A stretch of DNA of 64,000 nt from Marinobacter subterrani. GTDB lineage: Bacteria; Pseudomonadota; Gammaproteobacteria; Pseudomonadales; Oleiphilaceae. Position numbers and translations under genes: made by a program. Every line of letters begins with the position of its first letter. Position 1 is the stretch's first letter. The notes under the pieces were generated by a model. The model was given only the letters and a program-made list of their open reading frames with translations. It was not told the DNA's origin and did not search any database. The stretch is from positions 682,001 to 746,000 of the forward strand of contig NZ_LFBU01000001.1 in NCBI RefSeq assembly GCF_001045555.1, in the 5' to 3' direction. This document shows positions 27,796 through 36,791 of this stretch, piece by piece.

Positions 27796-28051
27796 GTCGG
27801 TTCCTCTTTCCAGGTTAAATGTCGCTTTCTTGTTATCGCAGTAATCAGCGAGGTGCAACTGCCACGCTGACACTTTTAACTTAGGCAGGAAATTGATATC
27901 CGTCCAGTCCTTTGTTCTGCCTGCTTATCGCCTGAATCGATAAACATATTTTGAAATAATCATTTTAAGAATAAAAACCCGCTGTTATCCTCTCCCGAAG
28001 ATATAAGGCCGCCGGCCTGAATATGACGCTTTCAAGCAGGATCTTCCCACT

Positions 28052-29704
28052 ATGTACGTATACGATGAACACGATCGGCAACTCGCTGCCGAGAGGGTGG
28101 CACAGTTCCGTGACCAGACCGAAAGGGCTCTGGCCGGCGAACTGGCTGAAGACGAGTTCCTCCCTCTGCGCCTGCAGAACGGTCTGTACATCCAGCGTCT
28201 TGCCCCCATGCTGAGGATCTGTGTTCCCTACGGCATGCTGCGTTCGAACCAGCTCCGCAGGCTGGCCCGCATAACCCGTGACTACGACAAGGGTTATGCT
28301 CACTTCACCACCCGCCAGAACGTTCAGTTGAACTGGCCTGCGCTTGAAGATGTGCCGGATATTCTGGCAGAACTGGCGGAAGTCGAGATGCACGCCAACC
28401 AGACCAGTGGTAACTGCATCCGGAACACCACCACAGACCAGTTTTCCGGGGTTCAGGCGGATGAAATCACAGACCCGAGACCCTATTGCGAGATCATTCG
28501 CCAGTGGTCGACCTTCCACCCGGAATTTGCCTTCCTGCCCCGTAAATTCAAGGTGGCGGTGAATGCCTCGGAGCATACCGACCGGGCGGCCATCCAGGTA
28601 CACGATATCGGCTTGCAGATGGTCCGTAACGAGGCCGGTGAGCTCGGCTTCCGGGTTCATGTTGGCGGCGGCCTTGGCCGCACACCCATGGTCGGGCCGG
28701 TGATTCGCCAGTTCCTTCCGGAACTGGATCTGCTGACCTACCTGGAAGCGGTGCTTCGGGTTTATAACCGCTACGGGCGGCGGGACAACAAGTTCAAGGC
28801 GCGCATCAAGATTCTGGTAAAGGCGCTGACACCGGAGGGTTTCGCGGAGAAAGTGGAAGCCGAATGGCAGCACATCAAGGACTCCCCGACCCGGCTGACC
28901 CGGGAGGCCATTGAACGTACCCAAAGCTACTTCACCGAGCCGGACTACGCCGCACTCGACAATGCCACGGATCTGCTGGCCACCCAGCGTTTCGAGCACA
29001 GGGGCTTTGATCAGTGGCTGACGCACAACGTGGACAGCCACAAGAAGCCAGGCTACGCCATCGTAAACCTGACCCTGAAGAAGACCGGCACCCCTCCGGG
29101 CGACGTGACGGACCAACAACTGGAGCAGATTGCCGATCTGGCCGATGAATACAGCTTTGGCGAAATCCGGGTAACTCACCATCAGAACGTGGTGCTGGCC
29201 GATGTTCGCCAGGATCAGTTGCTCGAGCTCTGGCACGCCATTACGCCGATGGGGTTTGCCACCGCAAATCTGAACACCCTGACGGACGTTATCTGCTGCC
29301 CCGGTGGTGATTTCTGCGCCCTGGCCAACGCCAAGTCGATCCCGGTGGCCGAAGCCATTCAGCGGAAGTTCGATAATCTGGATTACCTGTACGATCTTGG
29401 CAACATTGATCTGAACATCTCAGGCTGCATGAACGCCTGCGGTCATCACCATGTTGGCAATATCGGGGTTCTGGGTGTCGACAAGAAGGGTGACGAGTTC
29501 TATCAGATCAGCCTGGGCGGCTCGTCCCACCATGATGCCTCGATTGGCAAGATCCTGGGGCCGTCGTTCGCCCGGGACGAGATGCCCGAAGTAATTTCCA
29601 AGATCATTGATGTGTATGTGGATAAGCGCACGGAAGAGGAGACTTTCCTGGACACTTATCGCCGAGTTGGAATTGATCCTTTCAAGGAGCGGGTCTATGC
29701 CTAA
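28052..29704 (+). CDS. cysI: Siroheme sulfite reductase (nitrite/sulfite reductase family)
   Basis: The 550-residue enzyme reduces sulfite to sulfide in sulfate assimilation. The [4Fe-4S]-siroheme ligands appear as Cys416 and Cys422 (CPGGDFC), then Cys459 and Cys463 (SGCMNACGHH). The N-terminal part has the arginine-rich siroheme contacts HFTTRQNVQLNW and SGNCIRNTTTD. The DUF934 gene downstream is the usual partner of the Pseudomonas-type CysI, which uses an electron donor other than the E. coli flavoprotein. Bases 27796-28051 upstream are AT-rich and probably hold its promoter. Confidence 0.92.
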   Translation: MYVYDEHDRQLAAERVAQFRDQTERALAGELAEDEFLPLRLQNGLYIQRLAPMLRICVPYGMLRSNQLRRLARITRDYDKGYAHFTTRQNVQLNWPALEDVPDILAELAEVEMHANQTSGNCIRNTTTDQFSGVQADEITDPRPYCEIIRQWSTFHPEFAFLPRKFKVAVNASEHTDRAAIQVHDIGLQMVRNEAGELGFRVHVGGGLGRTPMVGPVIRQFLPELDLLTYLEAVLRVYNRYGRRDNKFKARIKILVKALTPEGFAEKVEAEWQHIKDSPTRLTREAIERTQSYFTEPDYAALDNATDLLATQRFEHRGFDQWLTHNVDSHKKPGYAIVNLTLKKTGTPPGDVTDQQLEQIADLADEYSFGEIRVTHHQNVVLADVRQDQLLELWHAITPMGFATANLNTLTDVICCPGGDFCALANAKSIPVAEAIQRKFDNLDYLYDLGNIDLNISGCMNACGHHHVGNIGVLGVDKKGDEFYQISLGGSSHHDASIGKILGPSFARDEMPEVISKIIDVYVDKRTEEETFLDTYRRVGIDPFKERVYA

Positions 29705-30203
29705 GGTAATTTCTCCGGATGGCAGCATCCGCCAGGACAACTGGGTTGTGGTTCCCCGCCCCGCTGAGGGGGAATCACTGGATATTCCCGCGGACCAGCC
29801 GGCACTGATTCCGGCAGACCTGTGGCTGGCCGGCCATGAGCATTTTACCGGCCGCGCCGACATCGGCGTGTGGTTCGACAGCCACGATGAGCCTGAAATC
29901 CTGGACGGACGGGTCAATGAGCTGCCGGTCATTGCGGTGAATTTTCCGAAATTCAGCGATGGTCGGGGCTACAGCATTGGGCGGTTGCTGCGGGAGCGTT
30001 TCGGTTATGTGAATGAGCTGCGGGCTATCGGGGATGTCTTGCTGGACCAGCTGCAGTTCATGAAGCGCTGCGGGTTTGATGCCTATGTGCTTCGCCCTGA
30101 CAAGGATATTACCAAGGCACAGAAGTGCCTGAACTTCTTCAGCCAGGGCTATCAGGCGGCTACCGACACTGATATTCCGCTCTTCCGGCGTCGGGCTTCT
30201 TAG
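29697..30203 (+). CDS. DUF934 family protein, partner of sulfite reductase
   Basis: This 168-residue protein overlaps the cysI end by eight bases and has AAGGAG eight bases before its ATG. The DUF934 markers are DLWLAGHEHFTG and the C-terminal KFSDGRGYSIGRLLRERFGYVNELRAIGDVLLDQLQFMKRCGFDAY. The family is always linked to CysI-type reductases and may help electron delivery or assembly, but its biochemistry is not established. It ends before a 30-base palindrome at 30232. Confidence 0.9.
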   Translation: MPKVISPDGSIRQDNWVVVPRPAEGESLDIPADQPALIPADLWLAGHEHFTGRADIGVWFDSHDEPEILDGRVNELPVIAVNFPKFSDGRGYSIGRLLRERFGYVNELRAIGDVLLDQLQFMKRCGFDAYVLRPDKDITKAQKCLNFFSQGYQAATDTDIPLFRRRAS

Positions 30204-30231
30204 TAATCTGGCTTTAGAGTTCGAATGAAAA

Positions 30232-30261
30232 GGGGTCAGAAGAAAGCTTTCTTCTGACCCC
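30232..30261. terminator. Perfect 30-base palindrome between convergent genes
   Basis: GGGGTCAGAAGAAAG is followed at once by its exact reverse complement. It lies between the ends of the DUF934 gene and the YhdH/AcuI-type gene and would fold as a loop-poor hairpin on either strand. The GGGGTCAGA arm resembles dispersed repeats of other gammaproteobacteria. Confidence 0.7.
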
Positions 30262-30273
30262 GGCTTCAATCGG

Positions 30274-31272
30274 TTACTTCGAATGATCCAAAACGATCTT
30301 CCCGGAAGACTCCCCTTTCAAGAACGCCTTTAACGCCCCATCCAGCTCACGACGCCCGATATCACGCGCTGATACTTCAGTCTTCGGACACGCCCATTCG
30401 CCGGCGAACTTCTTCCAGACCGCTTCCTTCTCCGCCAGCGGTATTTCAACCGAATCCACGCCAAGCAGATTCACGCCCCGCAGAATGAACGGCAGTACGG
30501 TCGTTTGAAGCCCTGGGCCAGCGACCAGGCCGCAGCAGGATACTGAGCCACCTGGCAGGATCTGCTTGAGCAACTCCGCCAGTGGGCCACCGCCGACGGT
30601 ATCTACCGCGTTGGCGAAGACCGGTTTAACCATGGGTTTCTTTTCTTCAGCCAGGGTTTCGCGGCCTACGACTTCTTTCGCGCCCAAGGCTTTGAGGGCC
30701 TCTGTATGATCGGCTTTGCCGCTGATGGCGACGACGTCGAAACCGAGCTTTGAAAGCAGTTCGACAGCAACAGAGCCGACAGCACCAGAGGCGCCCGAAA
30801 CCGCAACCTTGCCCTGCTCCGGCTTGGCGCCCATGGTCAGGAGCTTCTGCACGCAGAGCCCGGCGGTCAGGCCGGCGGTGCCGTAGATCATGGCGGTTCG
30901 GGCATTCCAGCCAGCGGGCATGGGTACACACCAGCCAGCCGGTACCCGGATGTATTCGCCAAAACCTCCATCGGTGTTCATGCCCAGGTCATAGCCAGTG
31001 ACGATGACCTGGCTGCCTGTCGAGGGCGTGCCGGTGGCGGATTCCACCACTTCTCCGGCGGCGTCGATGCCGGGGGTGTGAGGAAAGGAGCGGGTTACGC
31101 CCTTGTTGCCGGATGCCGAGAGGGCATCCTTGTAGTTCAGGGAGGAATGGCTGACACGGATGAGCACCTCGCCTTCGGGAAGCTCGGCGGTGCTCAGGGT
31201 TTTCTCTGCTCCGGTGTACTCGCCGTTCTGTTCTTCAACACGCCAGGCTTTGAATTCGGTGTTGGTTGTCAT
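30274..31272 (-). CDS. YhdH/AcuI-type NADPH-dependent quinone/acrylyl-CoA reductase
   Basis: The 332-residue enzyme belongs to the medium-chain reductase superfamily, YhdH/YhfP branch, without structural zinc cysteines. Markers are HSSLNYKDALSASG, PGIDAAGEV, TDGGFGEYIRVPAGW, the NADPH loop VSGASGAVGS (about 160-170) and the tail SGKIVLDHS. E. coli YhdH and Rhodobacter AcuI reduce acrylyl-CoA to propionyl-CoA. That activity is plausible but not shown. It lies 23 bases downstream of sohB on the same strand. Confidence 0.88.
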   Translation of the reverse strand: MTTNTEFKAWRVEEQNGEYTGAEKTLSTAELPEGEVLIRVSHSSLNYKDALSASGNKGVTRSFPHTPGIDAAGEVVESATGTPSTGSQVIVTGYDLGMNTDGGFGEYIRVPAGWCVPMPAGWNARTAMIYGTAGLTAGLCVQKLLTMGAKPEQGKVAVSGASGAVGSVAVELLSKLGFDVVAISGKADHTEALKALGAKEVVGRETLAEEKKPMVKPVFANAVDTVGGGPLAELLKQILPGGSVSCCGLVAGPGLQTTVLPFILRGVNLLGVDSVEIPLAEKEAVWKKFAGEWACPKTEVSARDIGRRELDGALKAFLKGESSGKIVLDHSK

Positions 31273-31295
31273 GGCTATTCCCCGTTTTCGGTAAG

Positions 31296-32360
31296 CTACT
31301 GGAATTTCTGGTTGCGAAAAGCACCGAGCACTTTCCAGACGGTGTGTTCAAGCGCTGCACTGGTGGCCAGCCCGAGCTTTTCCGGGAGGGTCCGTTTTCG
31401 CTGGTATGCCACAGAGACTACGTCTGCCCGGTCGCAGGCTTCAATGAGATATTCGTCGGAGGTTTTGATCTCGTCGATCAGCTTCACCTCCAGGGCCCGT
31501 TTACCAAACCAGATGTCGCCGTTGGCGACCGCCGCAATGTCCAGGTCCGGCCGGCGTTCGCCGACATATTCCTTGAACAGCACATGGGTGTCTTCGAGGT
31601 CTTCGAGGAACTTCTGGCGGCCTTTCTCGGTATTCTCGCCAAAGATGGTCATGGTCCGCTTGTGTTCGCCCGCGGTCAGCACTTCAAAGTCGACGTCGTT
31701 TTTCTGCAGGAAGCGGTGGAAATTGGGCAACTGGGCAACCACGCCAATGGACCCCAGTATCGCGAACGGTGAGGCAACGATTCTATCGGCGACACAGGCC
31801 ATCATGTAACCGCCGCTGGCGGCAACCTTGTCGACGCAGGCGGTCAGACGAACACCTTTGGTGCGGATGCGGTCAAGCTGGGCCGCCGCAAGGCCGTAGG
31901 AGTGAACCAGGCCACCACCGCTCTCCAGGCGAATGACAACCTCATCCTTTTCCGGGTCGGCGACGCTCAGGACGGCGGTAATGGCGCGGCGCAGGGGGTC
32001 TGTGTCACTCGCCTTGATGTCGCCGTCGAAATCCAGCACGTAAATCCGGCCACGGGCGGGCGCGTTCTCATCATCGCCCTTCTTTTTGGCCTTATTCGCC
32101 TTTTTCTCGGCCTTCTGCGCTTTTTTGCGGGCCTTCTCGAACGCTTTGCGCTCGTGATCGGACATCAGTCTGGCCTGAATGGACTCGCTCAGTTTGCGGT
32201 ACTTTTCATTGAGTTTCCGAATCTTGAGCTCTCCCTCGCCTTCTTGGTCGCCCCGCTCCTTCTGGGCCGCGGAAATAATAACAATGATCACAACCAGGAC
32301 CGCCACTACTAAGGTTACGGCCTTGGCCAGAAACAAACCGTATTCTGTCAGGAACTCCAA
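31296..32360 (-). CDS. sohB: Inner-membrane serine protease SohB (S49 family)
   Basis: The 354-residue protease has an N-terminal membrane helix (about 7-30), a charged coiled region rich in Lys and Glu (60-100), and an S49 (SppA-like) domain. The catalytic serine is in AASGGYMMACVAD, and the lysine of the Ser-Lys dyad is likely in AGEHKRTMT. It faces the periplasm. The usual substrate is not known. It is divergent from the SCP2 gene. Confidence 0.92.
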   Translation of the reverse strand: MEFLTEYGLFLAKAVTLVVAVLVVIIVIISAAQKERGDQEGEGELKIRKLNEKYRKLSESIQARLMSDHERKAFEKARKKAQKAEKKANKAKKKGDDENAPARGRIYVLDFDGDIKASDTDPLRRAITAVLSVADPEKDEVVIRLESGGGLVHSYGLAAAQLDRIRTKGVRLTACVDKVAASGGYMMACVADRIVASPFAILGSIGVVAQLPNFHRFLQKNDVDFEVLTAGEHKRTMTIFGENTEKGRQKFLEDLEDTHVLFKEYVGERRPDLDIAAVANGDIWFGKRALEVKLIDEIKTSDEYLIEACDRADVVSVAYQRKRTLPEKLGLATSAALEHTVWKVLGAFRNQKFQ

Positions 32361-32458
32361 AGTGTATCTCCAACTGATAGTGCAAAGACAAGAGTGTAAC
32401 TTACCGAATTTATGGTGATAAGGAGAGCAAAAAAATTAAAACAAGCGTTCGATCGAGC

Positions 32459-32487
32459 TTGACAGAACCCACCACTCACCATAAAGT
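32459..32487 (+). promoter_or_regulatory. Sigma-70 promoter of SCP2 gene
   Basis: TTGACA is followed by TAAAGT after exactly 17 bases, predicting a start near 32494 and a leader of about 98 bases. A symmetric TCGATCGA lies just upstream of the -35 element and could be a regulator site. Confidence 0.7.
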
Positions 32488-32591
32488 CGGATTGCGAGGC
32501 CGGCTCACCCGGGCACCCGAACAGGCTGGTAGAGCCAGGGGCATCAAGCCGCCGTCATCTTGACAAGACACTCATCAGAAAGGGTAAAACA

Positions 32592-32906
32592 ATGTCCGTA
32601 GCTCAGGTATTTGAAAAGCTCGAACAGAATTTCAACGCAGACGCAGCGCAGGGCCTCGACCTGGTTTTCCAGTTCGACATCGAAGACGACAAAACCTATC
32701 ACCTGGTCATTAACGACGGCACCTGCAAGATGCACGAGGGCGCCCATGACGACCCCTCCGTTACCCTGATCATGAGCTCCGAAACCCTGCAGGGTATCGT
32801 TTCTGGAGAAACCGACGGCATGCAGGCGTTCATGGCTGGTCAGCTGCGCGCTGAAGGCGACATGATGCTGGCGACCAAGCTTGGCGAACTGTTCAGAATG
32901 GGCTGA
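32592..32906 (+). CDS. SCP2 sterol/lipid-binding domain protein
   Basis: This 104-residue protein is a single SCP-2 domain. It starts with VAQVFEKLEQNFN, continues with TYHLVINDGTCKMHEG and SVTLIMSSETLQGIVSG, and ends with FMAGQLRAEGDMMLATKLGELF. It lacks a signal peptide, so it would bind acyl chains or other lipids in the cytoplasm. It stands alone, with its own promoter and terminator. Confidence 0.9.
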   Translation: MSVAQVFEKLEQNFNADAAQGLDLVFQFDIEDDKTYHLVINDGTCKMHEGAHDDPSVTLIMSSETLQGIVSGETDGMQAFMAGQLRAEGDMMLATKLGELFRMG

Positions 32907-32928
32907 TTGCCCGGAATGACGTCAGAGA

Positions 32929-32954
32929 AACCTGCGCATCGCGCGGGTTTTTTT
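32929..32954 (+). terminator. Terminator of SCP2 gene
   Basis: AACCTGCGC pairs with GCGCGGGTT (one T-G pair) around ATC and is followed by a run of T to 32954. Confidence 0.85.
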
Positions 32955-32968
32955 ATGCCCGGAATCGG

Positions 32969-33616
32969 TTACTGATCCCATAACTGGACTGCCGCCCTCG
33001 CCTGGTCATTGGCGGGAACCGCTACCAGCCCGGCGGCCGAAAGCCGCAACTTGAAGGTGGCGCCGTCACGCATGGGCATGAATGCTACCTTTCCGGAGAC
33101 GCCCTCCACAAACGGGAGATGGAGCTGGCGGTCCAGTTGCCACAGATCCAGCCGGCTGTTCGGGGCAAGACTGATTTCGGTCTGCGGCGCCGTGCGCGAC
33201 TGCTCCAGGGAGGTATAACGGCCACTCAGGCTATCAAGCCGATAAGCCGGTGAGATGCCGAGCCAGCCAAGAGGGCCGGAAAAGCGGCTCATCCGGACAT
33301 CAACCTGCCACTGGTCGCCCCGGAGCGTGCGCTCTTCGACACGACCGTCTTCGGTCTCAAGGGTTACCCGCCAGATCTGCTCGGTCTGACGTTGGGTGGA
33401 AATGGTGGCAACGGTTGGTATGCCCTCCAGGGACTGGTAGCTCGCCAGGTTTTTTGCAATCACCAGGGCATAAAGACCCGCCAGTATCACCCCGAAAACC
33501 GCCGTGCCTATCAGCCAGCCAAGCAACCACCGGGGGTGCCGGAAAAACAGAAGGCCCGCAATCACAAGCACGCCACCGGTCACGGCCAGCAGGATGCTTG
33601 CGAACCCATAAGACAT
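32969..33616 (-). CDS. Membrane protein of unknown function
   Basis: The 215-residue protein begins with two hydrophobic helices (about 5-25 and 32-52), followed by a soluble, beta-rich domain with LETEDGRVEERTLRGDQWQVD and a LSGRYTSLEQ stretch. I do not recognise a family, although homologues near fimL are known as hypothetical membrane proteins. Its start lies four bases after the fimL stop, so the two are probably cotranscribed. Confidence 0.8.
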   Translation of the reverse strand: MSYGFASILLAVTGGVLVIAGLLFFRHPRWLLGWLIGTAVFGVILAGLYALVIAKNLASYQSLEGIPTVATISTQRQTEQIWRVTLETEDGRVEERTLRGDQWQVDVRMSRFSGPLGWLGISPAYRLDSLSGRYTSLEQSRTAPQTEISLAPNSRLDLWQLDRQLHLPFVEGVSGKVAFMPMRDGATFKLRLSAAGLVAVPANDQARAAVQLWDQ

Positions 33617-33620
33617 GGGA

Positions 33621-35327
33621 TTACAGGCCTACGTCGTCCAGCGACGATTGGGCAAGTTTCAGCAGGTCAAGGTTGCGATCCTCACTCTTGCCAATGCTTT
33701 CTATATAGTATTCAAGGGAAGTCAGCGCATCCGCCAGCGCTTCCAGAACCTGTTCGGCCGGTGCCTCCCTGGCATCCAGCAGGCGTTCCTGAATGGAGGC
33801 GGCAACCCGCTCAAGAACGCTGGCTGCGCCGGGATCGTCCACCATTTGTAAGCCGCCCCAGATACTGTGGAGCGTTGCCGGCAGGTTGGCGAGATGAAGC
33901 TTGTCGTAGTCGGATTCAATAAAAGCCGTTATCGCCCGTTTTGCCAGGGTCAGTGCGCCACGGGCTTCATCAGCAACCACGTAAAGCGCTTCCCTCAGAT
34001 ACACGGACTCTTCTCGCTTTCGTTCGCCGCTGGCCAGGGCGTCGGTCTCGGAGGTAATGCCGCGGGTAACAATCTGCATCACCGCGTCCTCGATACCCAG
34101 GACCGAATCGGCAAGACGGTAGAGTTCCTCATCATCCGGAAGGCGGGATTCTTCCTCCCAGCGCCGCAGTTTGCCGGCCTCCTCCCGTGAAATAGCCGCC
34201 AGCTTGTTCAGATCAAGCATCACCAGAGTATTGGCAAGACGCTCAAGCGCATCGGCAATCGACGACAGTTCGGCGAGATCTGGTTCAATTCCGCGCTCGA
34301 TGATGTCCAGTTTGTCTTTCAACTGGTTCAGCTCATCCTGCAAAGCTTCCGACAGGGATTTGAGCACGTCGGTACCGGGACCATAAAGCCGACGGGCGTG
34401 GGCCTCGAGCATGGCATCCGGGTAGTCCGCCGGCGCGAGCCGGTAGGCAGATAACACCCGGGTGACCTCCGGATTGCCGGAACCACTGCGGTAAAGCAGG
34501 TAGACCAGATCCCGGATCAGTGAATCCGGTGCGTCCTTGGTGGTCGCAACCTTGCCGACATAAACCACTTCCCGCGCGTACTTCTCGATTCGCATGAACA
34601 TACGCTTGCGGGCTTTGGTGATAGCCATGGCCCGATCAAGCATGGTATCGGTCACAAGGCCCACCAGGCACCACATCTGACCCATCGGGGCGCCCTGGCA
34701 GAGGCGGGCAAAACCCCGCGAGGCGCGACCGATCAGCTTTTTGTTGACCGCATCGTTGCGCTCACGGAGCATTCCCAAAAGCGCAACCTGAAAGGTCAGG
34801 CGCATACGCCGGGCCAGGATTTCGTACTCGGCTTCATCACCGGTAAAGGGTTCGATGGCAAGGCCGGCGCAAAAATCCGGCTTTTCCTTTACATCAACAT
34901 CAAAGAAACAGGACTCGGGATAGGGTTTTTCCTTGCGGGCTTCACGGAGCTCGTTAATCACCGGCAAGAGCAGTTCGGGATGATCTTCCCGCTGCTGGTG
35001 GTAGTACTCCACATAACGGCGCAGGATAAACAGCGCGCTGTTCAGGGTGGTCAGGAGGATGTTCTTGTCGTCATTGGCGCCAACGGGGACATCGTTGGCC
35101 ATGGTCACCGCTTCCTGGCACAACAGCGTGCCACCACGCAACTCCACAAGAATGAAAATACCCCGCAACTGGTTGATGAAATCAACACAGTTCTGGAGAT
35201 CCTCACCCCTTTCGCGGTTCTCCTGGAAGCGTTCAAGGCTGGACTCTGCCTGCTTGATGGTCTGTTCTATTTCACTTTTGACCAGATCAAACGACTGCGA
35301 TTTCGTCGCGAGAGACGACTGAACCAT
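33621..35327 (-). CDS. fimL: FimL-like protein of type IV pilus and cAMP signalling
   Basis: The 568-residue protein matches FimL in length (569 in P. aeruginosa) and in its similarity to the N-terminus of ChpA. In Pseudomonas FimL promotes adenylate cyclase CyaB activity and twitching. The first Hpt-like domain has Gln where histidine would be (INQLRGIFILVELRGG). Near the C-terminus TLHSIWGGLQM keeps a histidine at about 487. The neighbours dnaQ, rnhA, methyltransferase, gloB, mltD and fabI are also near fimL in P. aeruginosa. Confidence 0.85.
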   Translation of the reverse strand: MVQSSLATKSQSFDLVKSEIEQTIKQAESSLERFQENRERGEDLQNCVDFINQLRGIFILVELRGGTLLCQEAVTMANDVPVGANDDKNILLTTLNSALFILRRYVEYYHQQREDHPELLLPVINELREARKEKPYPESCFFDVDVKEKPDFCAGLAIEPFTGDEAEYEILARRMRLTFQVALLGMLRERNDAVNKKLIGRASRGFARLCQGAPMGQMWCLVGLVTDTMLDRAMAITKARKRMFMRIEKYAREVVYVGKVATTKDAPDSLIRDLVYLLYRSGSGNPEVTRVLSAYRLAPADYPDAMLEAHARRLYGPGTDVLKSLSEALQDELNQLKDKLDIIERGIEPDLAELSSIADALERLANTLVMLDLNKLAAISREEAGKLRRWEEESRLPDDEELYRLADSVLGIEDAVMQIVTRGITSETDALASGERKREESVYLREALYVVADEARGALTLAKRAITAFIESDYDKLHLANLPATLHSIWGGLQMVDDPGAASVLERVAASIQERLLDAREAPAEQVLEALADALTSLEYYIESIGKSEDRNLDLLKLAQSSLDDVGL

Positions 35328-35465
35328 AAACGCTTCCCGTTAACTTTGCGGAGACTACCGCATCCTCTTTGGTAGACGCTGGCCCGACAATGACGAACCA
35401 GGCCTTTTTGTTGTGAGCCGGTTCAACCCTTTCCGGCCAAAGCAAGATCGCAAAAAACTGGCGAA

Positions 35466-35494
35466 CTTATCATTACTTATAACACAAAACTCAA
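35466..35494 (-). promoter_or_regulatory. Possible fimL promoter
   Basis: On the minus strand TTGAGT and GATAAG are 17 bases apart, in an AT-rich patch about 140 bases before the fimL start. The remainder of 35328-35544 shows nothing else I can name. Confidence 0.35.
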
Positions 35495-35544
35495 GTAGCT
35501 CAAGAAAGGCGGAATGTAACATTTAGTACAGCCAGACCCAGTTC

Positions 35545-36255
35545 TCACTCCGCGCTTTCGAGTTTGCCCCAGACGGTTTCACCGGCCTGTTTTTCCAACA
35601 AAGACATGAATTTCCGATGGGCGTCATTTTCCGCTTCCGAAGCCCGAACCACCGCCAGCGGTTTGCGATCGGCCGGAAGCCGGCGGATCCCACTGGCCCC
35701 GCCACCGCTGTCCGCGTTGGCGTCCAGGGAAAGCGCTGTCTGGCCGCCGGTTAGCAGCAGATAGACATCGGCCAGAATCTCGGCATCCAGCAACGCCCCG
35801 TGGAGCTCCCGGTTGCTGTTATCGACACCGTAGCGCTTGCACAGGGCGTCCAGGTTATTTTTCTGGCCCGGATGTCGGGCCCGGGCTATGGCCAGGGAGT
35901 CGACAACACCGCAATGCTCCGAGGTTTTTCGCACCGGCTTGAGGCGGGCGAATTCCGCATCCATAAAGCCGACGTCAAACGCGGCATTATGGATGACCAG
36001 TTCAGCGCCCTTGATAAACTCGAAGAACTCGTCGGCAATCTCGGCAAATTTAGGCTTGTCGGCGAGGAACTCATTGGTAATACCGTGAATGGTGATGGCT
36101 TCCGCTTCCACCTCGCGGTCCGGGTTAATGTAGACATGATAGTTACGCCCGGTGAGCTGGCGCTCCATCAGTTCGACACAGCCGATCTCTATGATCCTGT
36201 GGCCTTCGGCCGGGTCGATGCCCGTGGTTTCGGTATCCAGAACAATCTGTCTCAT
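35545..36255 (-). CDS. dnaQ: DNA polymerase III epsilon subunit
   Basis: This 236-residue proofreading 3'-5' exonuclease of the replicative polymerase has the DEDDh motifs LDTETTGIDP at residues 6-15, IHNAAFDVGFMDAEF and the histidine-aspartate pair HGALLDAEILADVYL. A variable glycine-rich linker and a polymerase-binding C-terminal segment follow. It lies 39 bases after rnhA on the same strand; the rnhA-dnaQ pairing is usual. Confidence 0.95.
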   Translation of the reverse strand: MRQIVLDTETTGIDPAEGHRIIEIGCVELMERQLTGRNYHVYINPDREVEAEAITIHGITNEFLADKPKFAEIADEFFEFIKGAELVIHNAAFDVGFMDAEFARLKPVRKTSEHCGVVDSLAIARARHPGQKNNLDALCKRYGVDNSNRELHGALLDAEILADVYLLLTGGQTALSLDANADSGGGASGIRRLPADRKPLAVVRASEAENDAHRKFMSLLEKQAGETVWGKLESAE

Positions 36256-36294
36256 TCACTGTACCCGGTTATCTGCAGTCTGTTGATCAGGGAA

Positions 36295-36738
36295 TCAGGC
36301 ATTAGCCAGTTCGTCGACGCCGCGGTTGGCAAGTTCATCCGCCAGCTCATTATCAGGAACACCGGAATGCCCTTTGACCCAGTGCCAGTTTACCCGGTGT
36401 TTTGCGACTTCCGCGTCCAGTTCGCGCCAGAGGTCTTCGTTTTTCACCGGTTTTCTGGCCGAGGTTTTCCAGCCATTACGTTTCCAGCCCGCCATCCATT
36501 CCGTTATGCCCTTTCGGACATACTGCGAATCGGTATAGAGCTCCACCTCACAGGGGCGCTTGAGCGCTTCCAGACCGCGGATGGCCGCCATCAGTTCCAT
36601 ACGGTTGTTGGTCGTGTCGGCCTCGCCACCATGAAGCGTTTTCCGGCGATCACCATAACGCAATACAACACCCCAACCGCCGGGCCCCGGGTTGCCCTTG
36701 CAGGCGCCATCGGTGTAGAGGATTACCTTGCCAGCCAT
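36295..36738 (-). CDS. rnhA: Ribonuclease HI
   Basis: This 147-residue enzyme degrades RNA in RNA-DNA hybrids. The acidic residues lie in [29 protein letters not shown] and YTDSQYV, with DELADELAN at the end, as in E. coli RNase HI. The ATG at 36738 is preferred to the one at 36759 because AGGAG lies five bases before it. It lies between the methyltransferase and dnaQ. Confidence 0.95.
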   Translation of the reverse strand: MAGKVILYTDGACKGNPGPGGWGVVLRYGDRRKTLHGGEADTTNNRMELMAAIRGLEALKRPCEVELYTDSQYVRKGITEWMAGWKRNGWKTSARKPVKNEDLWRELDAEVAKHRVNWHWVKGHSGVPDNELADELANRGVDELANA

Positions 36739-36791
36739 TCGTACTCCTGGATCAGTCAATCAATGGGTCATTGTACTTTGTGAAGCAGTAT

